Below, in pieces: positions 57,601 through 64,000 of a stretch of DNA of 64,000 nucleotides (position 1 is its first letter; every line of letters begins with the position of its first letter). The translations under genes were made by a program, and so were the position numbers. This DNA comes from Gari tellinella (lineage: Eukaryota; Mollusca; Bivalvia; Cardiida; Psammobiidae): assembly GCA_922989275.2 (NCBI GenBank), contig OV277874.1, positions 16,852,154 through 16,916,153 on the forward strand, written 5' to 3'. The notes under the pieces are model-generated. The model worked only from the letters and a program-made list of their open reading frames with translations. It ran no database searches and was not told the origin of the DNA.

Positions 57601-60600
57601 AATAATCAGAATGTATGATTACATTTCGAAAAGCTATTTCGTATTTTTGTACAAAGCACTCGGCAGGTCAATATGGAAACACTATTATCATGTATTGTGG
57701 TATATATTCTTAAAAGAAGTGTTTAAAAATTATGTAAGCCTACCAATAAGCGTCTCCTGGATTGTCAACCTTACATGTACCGAAAGATTGGTTTTCAAAA
57801 ATTGCTTGGTCATCGACGAAGCCGTGGTGATATGATACAATGTTGAAAATTATTTTAAGAAATGGAGGATATACATATAGAAAGATTTTACCTTAAAAAT
57901 ATTTTTCGAATTAAAAAAACATCATTAAGTTTACAACACTTTTCACAGAGAATTATAAGCAACCGGATCTCACTTCAGTTTATATAGAATTAAAAATAAT
58001 AAATTTTGTTGATACATTTATATGCCGGATGAATTATTTTTGTAATCGAAGCTTCAATGTCATAGTCATGTGTTTGTGCATTTCATTGGATTAGAATCAA
58101 ATATTGCATACTGTTTAATGAATAATTCAGTTGAGAGGGGTCGAAATGGAATATTCTTAATAATTAGAATGACCACACAGCATCTGGAAACAAACATCTA
58201 CTTGATGGGCATTTAAAATGATGTTTAAAAAAGCACTAGTAACCACTGTTCCCTCCATTTTACGGATACATTGCAGAATACGTCCCCTCATTGATTTTAC
58301 GTAACGTTTCAAATACGTTGGCATTCCAACCAAAATGCACTTGGAGGTCATTATGGTATAAATTTGATGATTTGACCCGACCTTGTTATCAAATACATCC
58401 GATATGTGTTCTATGGAGCTCATGTCCGAGGATAAAACAGGCCAAGGCAGAACGTTAATGTATTTTAGCAAGAAATTGTGTGGTGATACGCGCCGTGTGA
58501 TGCTTTATACATGTATTGTCAAGCTGAAAATGCCAGGCCCTTCCTTTCTTTTGCATGAATCGAATCACTTTGCTATTTAAAACATTGATGTAACGCTGAG
58601 CATTGGCATTTTATTGAATAATAACCAAGTCAATTTCCAGAGTTCTAATTTTCCCAAACCAAACCATAGCGCTGCCACTACCCATTATTTCTCTCTCAAA
58701 CATATCGTTCTCCACGGTCACTCCTCCTTTTTGCGCATTGAGGCGAGCGGACCGTGGCGAGATTCTCTTGCCTTAGCGGTAATGAATGTAGCGCTGTTTA
58801 CAGTGAAACACCTGTATCTGCGCACGTGCAAAGTAAGGAACACGTTGACAAGCTTAGACGCATAAAGAGACCTGGGATTTGAATAGCAATTGTGTAATCG
58901 TTATACGCAATGAAGTCATTATAATCATGTATGTACCTTGCAACATGCGTTAAAACACAGTTATAGAAGAATTCTAGGAAGAGGATGGGGTTATAAAGAA
59001 GCAGATCCTCCCGCGAGAGCCCAACAACGATTCTCAATATAGCCTCAAGGTATAATTCAATTAAAAAAGGATGAAAAAATAATACAGCCTGCATATTTAT
59101 ACATGTAATAATGTTTAACAGAGGCTCGTGTTGCCCACCATACTTTGGAAAAAATAAGTAGTCCCCCATTGCAAAATAGTGTTGTCCTTGAAAATTGTCA
59201 AATATTCCATGACTTCTTCTGTTGTTATTTGAGTGGATTTAGTCAGGATTTTGGTCCTACTACCTCATGTAAAGCATATTCTTCAATATAGAGGAAGGAT
59301 TTGTTGAATTTCAGTACAGAAAATTTGCTGCACATTTTGGTGCAAATCCAAACATATTGTTCAAAATCAAGATACACAGTTTTCCTTTCAAATTGTAAGC
59401 TATCTCATAAGCTTGTTCATTTCAATACGAACATTTTGATATGAAATTATGCAACATTGCTCCATAAATGACCAAACAATCACCTTTCAAAAATGCACCA
59501 AAAAACACTTTACAAGAACCTTAAGTATCGGAAAATGTTGGTTTATTGATGAGAAATTAAGTCGGGACTGTTCGCTGGTTTTATTAAATTCATTTGGTAG
59601 CCATTTTGTTTTTCCTTGTTTGGGGATGGCGAACTACCTCTGAGGCCGTTCGTGTCGTTCGCAATCGGTAACAGCGTAACGGTCGTTAAAGATGAATTGT
59701 TACCGTTTTCCGTTGCAATCGATTGCATCGATACGGTACTTGAACGCGCTACTGTTACAGTGGAGAATACGTTTATTCTTTCCCGTTTGAACGCAAACGA
59801 AACGCAAACGCTAATCACTAAAACGCAGAAAAGTACAACTTTTGGACAATTTTGATAATTCATGTATATCTTGGTGGCAAACAGTTTGGAGCCTGATCAG
59901 ACGCCGGGTTACCCGGCGTCTGATCTGGCTCCAAACTGTTTTTTTATAGGATATAATAGTTTTAGCGTAAACGCGTTTATTGGGAAAGAATAACGTTTTC
60001 TCCACTGTACTTACAGTGCAAACAGTTTGGCGTCAGATCAGACACTAAGTAACTCGGCGGCTGATCTGGCTCCAAACCGTTTGAGATTGATAGATAGATT
60101 TTATTCAGGAAAAAAGGCATATAATGCCTTTATATAAATAATATTTTTACCACAGATTAACATTACACTGTTATTATTTTCATGATATAGGTTGAACAGG
60201 CAATTCAATCCAACAGTGAAGTAGAAGGAGAAGATGGGTTCCCAAATGAGGAGTATATATACGGTACTGATGACTTTGATGATGATGACGACAATGAGTT
60301 TTATCGTGACAATTTCCTCGACGAGGACGAAGATGACGTAGACGAGAATACCGGAAATGACTATTATGACTATTACTACGTGGATTCGACGGACAAAGAC
60401 GATGGACATAAGTCACGTGACCCACACAACAGATATAAGAGATCGCCTAATGAGCAATGGAAGAATGCGGATATTGGTAAAAAGGCGACAGATGCGCCCC
60501 CTGCTACCCCTGCCGGACCGGAAGTATGGGAGGTAAAAGCCGTAGCTCGTAAATATTTTTAAAGTATTGAAAAAGTCTGATTGTATTAACCCTTCTCGTC

Positions 60601-62261
60601 CTAGAAAGCGCCGTTTAGCGTATTAGATTTAGTCCTCCGCTGAGGAAAATAGTTGCATTTTCTACCGCCATGAACATGTACTATAAGAAATACGGTAGTT
60701 TCTTTAGCATTACCGATGGTAATTTAAAGCAGGCTGAAAGTAAAGCAGAATGCGCCTTGAGAGGGATTCTGCTTTACTTACATCTGCTTTGAAATCTTCA
60801 GCTGCACAGTTTCCTGGATCTCGGAATGAGCCACATTAGCCCTCATATTTACGTGTTTCAGCCGCAACTCCTAACATGTATCTCCGATTCGCTTACGTCC
60901 TATGTCCGGCTTTCCTTAAAACTTTTCTCGAAACTCGATTACCCCCCCCCCTCCGCCCCCATCTATTTCTATGTATATGTAACTTGGGTGTCAGTCGACG
61001 CCAGTGTCCATGCTAATAAAGCGGTTGAGATGAGTCTGAGATCGTTTTAAAGCTTCTGATCGGTCAGAGTTAGGCAGAATGCGCTTTACAAGCACGTGAC
61101 TAGGTCACAATGTTATAAAGCGTTTGAGTTGAGTCTCAGATCGTTTTCAAGCATTTAATTGGTCAGATTTGAGCTTTTGCTAAAATCTGACCAATCAAAT
61201 GTTTGAGAACGATCTAAAACCAAAATTTCAAATCTGACCAATCAAATGCTTGAGAACGATCTAAAACCAAAAATTCAAATCTGACCAATCAATTGCTTGA
61301 GCACGATCTCAGACTGAACTCAAACGCTTTATACAGTTCCTCCTTCCTACAACGGTCATCCCAACAACGACTCCCTTCTTACAACGATGTTTGCCGTTGT
61401 TCCCAAACAAGACATTTATGTCTAAAGCTCTTAATTCTGAAATTTTATCTGCTCAAAATTGCCGTCTTCTGTTTCTCAAACTAACATACATGTATTGGAC
61501 ATTTGATAGAAGAAACATAATGAAGAGTGGCAAACAGCTTGAATCCAACGTAACGCGGCGTCTGATCTGGTTTCAAGCTGTTTGCAAATGTAAGCTAATT
61601 TCCTTTCCTATAACAACTCCTTCCTACATATAACAACACAAACCCTTTGTCTCCCATTTGGTGTTGTTGTAGATAGGGAGTACTGTATAACATCGGACCA
61701 CAGGTACTTGGCACATAGATCTAGATCTATTACCCAAATAATTTTTCCATTTTTCCATTACATGTAATATAATTATATTAGACTATAATAGAAGTCTAGA
61801 GTAATTTTTTTTTTTTTTTTTTTTGGTAATATATCTAGATGTATGTGTCAAGTACCTGTGATCGGACCAGTATTGGACACTGTATTTTCTATGTCCTTCA
61901 GACTATCACGGACGAGGAGCTCAGAGGCGGTAAGAACTACGGACTGAAGAAGACCGTAGAGTATATAGGCATCACTCTCCTCTCCGTGGCCGGGTTCGTC
62001 TTCATCGGTATATGTTTTATACGTGACCCAGTAGCTTGCATATTTGCCTTTGGCACGGGATGCCCGTGCTGCATCATCTTTTGCCCGTGTATCCGGGCAT
62101 TCACGGACAAGTACCTGGACTCGAAGCGGTTGATACGTGAGTCGATGAACAAGTACATGCCCGGGGTAATTGTGAAAGAGGACGGCTCCATGGAGTTCTA
62201 CGAGCCCACCCCGGAGGAGATAGAGATACTGCACGAGATAATCGAGGAGATTCAAAGCTAG
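47358..62261 (+). CDS. Unrecognised secreted-pathway membrane protein, 295 residues, five exons
   Basis: Exons 47358-47400, 53283-53342, 53956-54038, 60191-60532 and 61902-62261; every junction is GT-AG with matching phases (1, 1, 0, 0), giving one open frame. Residues 1-15 (MMKSFILCLIVSVQG) are a signal peptide. Residues 16-62 are basic with RR and KR pairs. Residues 63-142 are strongly acidic (DDFDDDDDNEF, LDEDEDD) with clustered tyrosines (DYYDYYYVD). RYKR at 143-146 fits a furin site. TM helix 197-216 (YIGITLLSVAGFVFIGICFI). Residues 220-240 are hydrophobic with six Cys (GTGCPCCIIFCPC), perhaps acylated or a second membrane pass. The tail is acidic. I recognise no family. Type I topology and processing are inference. 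Confidence 0.78.
47621..47815. mobile_element. Family A MITE, truncated
   Basis: GCAGTGCTCCCTCTCTACAA, GTTGTTCGGATGGAGTTG and a reduced palindrome ending CAAACTGTTTGTCACTCGTC. An AGATCT tract is inserted at 47715-47735. Confidence 0.6.
48235..48483. mobile_element. Family B MITE, clean copy
   Basis: Ends CAGTGGAGAATCTGTTATTC and mirror GAATAACAGATTCTCCACTG, TA at both sides. Core CCAGATCAGACGCCGGGTAA and CCCGGCGTCTGATCAGGC. A second family B right end lies at 48506-48524. Confidence 0.82.
48737..49095. mobile_element. Family A MITE, clean copy
   Basis: Starts TACAGTGTTCCCTCTCTACA and ends TAGGGAGGGAGTGCTGTAC. The core palindrome at 48852-48905 is perfect. Another family A fragment follows at 49113-49235. 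Confidence 0.8.
49236..50030. other. Intron sequence with small hairpins
   Basis: Inverted pairs such as ACGGAAAAAAGGC/GCCTTTTTTCCGT (about 49953-49979) and TCACTCGAGGCTACGCCTCTCGTGA. No gene recognised. Confidence 0.4.
50035..50165. repeat. Imperfect palindrome, about 130 bp
   Basis: Arms AACTGTGTTTTTTTAAGTGT and mirror, with GAAATTTAATCCATTGATCA against CGAAATGGATTAAATTCAAT. Confidence 0.6.
50578..50785. mobile_element. Family A MITE, rearranged short copy
   Basis: ACAGTGGTCCCTCCCAACTA at the left and TTGTAGAGAGGGATAT at the right around an intact palindrome (50645-50695). The internal right portion is missing. Confidence 0.6.
50930..51142. mobile_element. Family D MITE, inverted orientation
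   Basis: CCCTTCATCCCCATAGTGTC, TCTGCTTCAATATTG, an intact palindrome at 51038-51095, and GACGTCATTGAGTGTGAAAGGG at the right. Confidence 0.6.
51395..51900. repeat. ATA/ATAATA microsatellite with tandem 70-bp units
   Basis: Three units of a motif with ACGAAGTAATATCAAAATAA and AAAAATAGATCTAATG precede long (AAT)n runs. The 130- and 87-codon frames here are low-complexity artefacts. Confidence 0.85.
52085..52480. repeat. Diverged tandem repeat, TGACCTTGACC type
   Basis: Units contain GGACTCTGTGACCTTGACCT, GTTGGAAAACCCTATCTGGG and CATATCTCTTATACTATA, about 130-150 bp apart. Confidence 0.6.
52683..52750 (+). repeat. tRNA-like SINE head relic
   Basis: GTGGACGTAGTCGATGGGTA (A-box-like) and CAGGGGTCGTGTATAAGCCG (degenerate B-box). 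Short GCAATTCGCTTGCAATTCGA tandem units follow at 52818-52880. Confidence 0.4.
53283..53342 (+). CDS. New gene exon 2
   Basis: After a T-rich tract and cag: VVPRRMHVQVRHRQTFAVK, phase 1 in and out, donor gtatgt. Very basic. Confidence 0.75.
53392..53577. mobile_element. MITE with CAGGGCTGCC ends carrying a family C core
   Basis: Starts CAGGGCTGCCAAAATTTG and ends GAAGCCCTG. It carries AACAGGTTAAAAGTAAAGC and its mirror. Starts 49 bp after exon 2 of the 295-residue gene. Related to 26244-26494. Confidence 0.65.
53956..54038 (+). CDS. New gene exon 3
   Basis: After ttatttcag: EIEKRSYIRLPDIVETELGL and DIHRPETT, phase 1 to phase 0, donor gtatgt. A long palindrome starts 15 bp downstream. Confidence 0.78.
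54054..54225. repeat. Long palindrome, about 170 bp
   Basis: Arms ACACATCACCAGTTGGCAAT and mirror; the centre ACTCGCGCCAAGGCGCGAGT is perfect. Arm identity is high. Confidence 0.8.
54624..54835. mobile_element. Family D MITE
   Basis: CCTTTCACTCTCAATGACG, an intact palindrome at 54655-54722, AAGCAGACGACAATCAATCG, then GGTAAAGGGG. Confidence 0.6.
56389..56639. mobile_element. Family B MITE
   Basis: TACAGTGGAGAATGTGTTAT to ACAGATTCTCCACTGTA, nearly identical to 48235-48483. Confidence 0.82.
56815..57850 (+). pseudogene. CR1/jockey-like reverse transcriptase remnant
   Basis: YHPDSLTSVV (56830), YIVYLDFVKAF (57040), VSWEDILSGVPQGSVLGPIL (57210) and a degraded A/YADD region (LFAYGTKLYNKDI, 57320), separated by stops and frameshifts. 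In an intron of the 295-residue gene. Confidence 0.75.
57851..59754. other. Intron, nothing recognised
   Basis: AT-rich, with short unrelated frames on both strands. No repeat signature beyond isolated hairpins. Confidence 0.35.
59756..60008. mobile_element. Family B MITE, inverted
   Basis: TACAGTGGAGAATACGTTTA at the left and ACGTTTTCTCCACTGTA at the right. The palindrome at 59886-59940 uses the GGGT/ACCC core variant. A further reduced palindrome follows at 60013-60083. Confidence 0.78.
60191..60532 (+). CDS. New gene exon 4: acidic tyrosine-rich segment
   Basis: 114 codons, phase 0 both ends, after tgatatag and before gtaaaa. Opens VEQAIQSNSEVEGEDGFPNE, contains DDFDDDDDNEF, NDYYDYYYVD and NRYKRSPNEQW, and ends PPATPAGPEVWE. 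Confidence 0.85.
61331..61688. mobile_element. Family A MITE with deleted palindrome arm
   Basis: TATACAGTTCCTCCTTCCTA at the left and AGATAGGGAGTACTGTATAA at the right. The left palindrome arm is missing between TTGAATCCA and ACGTAACGCGGCG. Confidence 0.7.
61700..61859. mobile_element. Inverted-repeat MITE upstream of exon 5
   Basis: ACAGGTACTTGGCACATAGA and mirror GTATGTGTCAAGTACCTGT. It includes the T-rich run and ends 42 bp before exon 5. Sibling at 22657-22816. Confidence 0.7.
61902..62261 (+). CDS. New gene exon 5: transmembrane and tail
   Basis: After ccttcag in phase 0: TITDEELRGGKNYGLKKTVE, the TM helix, the Cys-rich stretch, and FTDKYLDSKRLIRESMNKYM to a stop TAG at 62259. The T-rich tract at 61807-61825 lies inside a MITE upstream. 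Confidence 0.85.
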   Translation, partial: TITDEELRGGKNYGLKKTVEYIGITLLSVAGFVFIGICFIRDPVACIFAFGTGCPCCIIFCPCIRAFTDKYLDSKRLIRESMNKYMPGVIVKEDGSMEFYEPTPEEIEILHEIIEEIQS

Positions 62262-62308
62262 CGGTTACACGTGCAGTTGTGGAAAACATACTCTTTCTCG
62301 TAGAAATG

Positions 62309-62314
62309 AATAAA
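62309..62314 (+). terminator. Poly(A) signal of the new gene
   Basis: AATAAA 48 bp after the stop codon. Confidence 0.7.
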
Positions 62315-62759
62315 AACGTGTGTGACTAGCGTTCTATATAACATTTATTGTAGAAAATAACAGATTAACCCATTCTGTGCCCATGGTCCTCTTTATAGGA
62401 CATACGCAAACAGTGTAGAATCTGATCAGACGCCGTATAATGTTGTTTGCTGATAGGAATTTCAAAGTAAAACAAAACGAAAATGAAAATTTAGACATGG
62501 TACTCCTTAGATAAAAAATGGACTAATCCAATATATTTATTGGCATAGAAGAGTCCGTGGGACACAAATGGAATAAAGCACATTGAAAGTTTATAGCAAA
62601 AGGTTGCCACTAAAGTTAAAGGTACATGTACATAGGATATGTTTGCTCTCATCCGTCGATTTAGGGAGGGACCAATGTGATAGAGAATTAAGTAGGCCAC
62701 CAAATAAGAGTACTTGGTAACTGGTGATAAAGTGTGTTATATTAAATATTTGCCTTTAA

Positions 62760-63002
62760 CCCTTTAACCCATAGCCTGTTCTAGTAGTTAAGATATGTGA
62801 TCTATTAAAGCAGGTTGATAGTAAAGCAGAATGCGCCCTAGGGCGCATTTTGCTTTACTTTCAGCCTGCTTTAAGTTACCATCTGCTAGGATATAGAAAA
62901 TATTTCTTATGGTACATATTCATGACAGTATAAAATGGAACTATTTTCTTTGGCGGATGAATAAAATGAATGCGCTAAAAGTCGCTTCTATAAGGGAAAG
63001 GG
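62760..63002. mobile_element. Family C MITE with TTAA duplication
   Basis: CCCTTTAACCCATAGCCTG at the left, TATAAGGGAAAGGG at the right, TTAA on both sides. Hairpin AGTAAAGCAGAATGCGCCC with its mirror. Confidence 0.78.
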
Positions 63003-63015
63003 TTAATGTTTTGGC

Positions 63016-63440
63016 ATACAGTGCTCCTCCCTACACCGGCCCTCTGAACAACGATTCCTTCCTTAAAACAACGCTTGCCGCTGTTCCCCAAACAAAACTA
63101 TTAAATCTAACGCTTTCACTGCTGCAATATCGTCTGCTTAAAACCGTCGTCTGCTATTTTGTCTCAAAGTTACGTAGATCTATTTGACATTTTGATAGAA
63201 GAAACATAACGACGAGCAGGGCTCCAGATAAGAGGTAGTTTTTTCAACAAATCCCACATTTTCTCACTATTTTTAGCATCAAATCCTATGGTGTTACTAC
63301 TCATTAAAATCGTCTCAAAGAGACGATTCTAATGAGTAGTGACACCATAGGGTTTAATTCAGAAATAAAGATTTTAGTTTTTGAAAAACTACCGTTATCT
63401 GGTGCTCTGGACGAGTGACAAACAGTTTGAACCAAGATCA
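63016..63440. mobile_element. Family A MITE interrupted by a CAGGG MITE
   Basis: ATACAGTGCTCCTCCCTACA to GTCGTCTGC and ACGACGAG, then the insertion 63217-63410, then ACGAGTGACAAACAGTTTGA. Ends near 63440 in the palindrome. Confidence 0.7.
63217..63410. mobile_element. 194-bp MITE with 5-bp duplication
   Basis: Starts CAGGGCTCCAGATAA and ends TTATCTGGTGCTCTGG. ACGAG at 63212-63216 and 63411-63415. Same internal ACTACTCATTA palindrome as 20706-20890. Confidence 0.85.
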
Positions 63441-64000
63441 GACGCCTCCGTCTGCAATATCGTTTCAAAGCTAGATTTAAATTAGTGTGACTGAAGAAAG
63501 TCTATACAAGGGTAATAATATTTGGATCTTGAATGAAAAGAGATTGATGAGTGAAGGTGTCTTGCACAAGGTTCATAACTCTTATATCAATATCGTGAGA
63601 GTTACCCCCCTTTTCCATATTTCCTATAATTGTGCCTATAGCTCCTGTTCTATTGATGCTTTTGAGATGAAATTTCATTCACGCAATGAGTTTGATCAGT
63701 GGAACCGTCTTGTATATACATGTATTTTATACATGTAACTCGCATCAATACCATGAGAGTTATTCTCCTTCTCTACACTTCCTCTTCCGGCAGATAATTT
63801 TGCAATACTGAAGCTTTTCATTTTGGCTTCGACTTATGCTTGCTGGCATATGACACATATGATCCTCGGAACACTATTCTAGTTTTATATTAAGAATATT
63901 TGTTTTAACACAATATTAAAAAATGGCAAACAGCACAGGCCCTGACCAAAGGGCTTCTGTAGGAGTCGTCCAACAGCGGAGAAGACGTTATTCTGTCCCG
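63441..64000. other. Window end
   Basis: No gene recognised. GCGGAGAAGACGTTATTCTG at 63974-63993 is the start of a further family B copy running off the window. Confidence 0.4.

Noticed and set aside
59543..59863. 106-codon minus and 79-codon plus frames
   Set aside because: They overlap a family B MITE end and show no protein features.
61839..61901. Upstream Met-start extension of exon 5 (MYVSSTC...)
   Set aside because: It reads through MITE and intron sequence; the acceptor ccttcag at 61895-61901 in phase 0 fits exon 4.

Overview
This window looks like nuclear DNA of a bivalve mollusc. That is inference from its content: intron-rich, AT-rich genes with GT-AG introns of up to about 14 kb, a fibrinogen-domain lectin-like gene, Penelope-like and CR1/jockey-like retroelements, and a very dense load of small palindromic inverted-repeat elements. 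There are no bacterial features: no operons, no Shine-Dalgarno sites, and the genes are split into exons.

Three host loci can be supported. (1) Plus strand, 587-18829: ten exon-sized blocks encode the C-terminal 317 codons of methylcrotonoyl-CoA carboxylase beta chain (MCCC2). The blocks chain in phase to a normal stop, but the locus carries a premature TAA and three altered splice dinucleotides, so it reads as an inactivated copy (or as clustered sequence errors). Its N-terminal half lies to the left of the window. (2) Minus strand, 41191-26503: a two-exon gene for a secreted fibrinogen-related protein. A signal-peptide exon (41191-40871) and a fibrinogen-domain exon (27204-26503) join in phase 0 across a 13.7-kb intron. 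(3) Plus strand, 47358-62261: five exons that join in phase into a 295-residue protein I do not recognise. It has a signal peptide, dibasic/furin-like sites, an acidic tyrosine-rich segment, one transmembrane helix, a Cys-rich hydrophobic stretch and a short tail, followed by a poly(A) signal at 62309.

The rest is mostly mobile DNA, layered by nested insertion. A 5.77-kb fold-back element with an 8-bp target duplication (5615-11387) fills an MCCC2 intron and carries inverted CR1/jockey-type reverse transcriptase remnants. The intron of the fibrinogen gene holds: an SGNH-hydrolase fragment; a 5'-truncated non-LTR element with a 657-codon frame (27525-29498); a Penelope-like element (about 31583-38400) split by a 3.88-kb DNA transposon with a TTA duplication, which itself carries a 927-bp TTAA-flanked element; and a CR1/jockey fragment split by a 941-bp fold-back element with an 8-bp duplication. 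Near the 3' end of the Penelope element is a hammerhead-ribozyme-like motif.

At small scale, several MITE families recur: TA-flanked families A and B, TTAA-flanked families C and D, a 5-bp-duplication family with CAGGG ends, and a 67-78-bp family with 9-10-bp duplications. Many share one near-perfect palindromic core built around GATCAGACGCC. The MCCC2 introns also hold five unrelated tandem arrays with units of about 26 to 160 bp.
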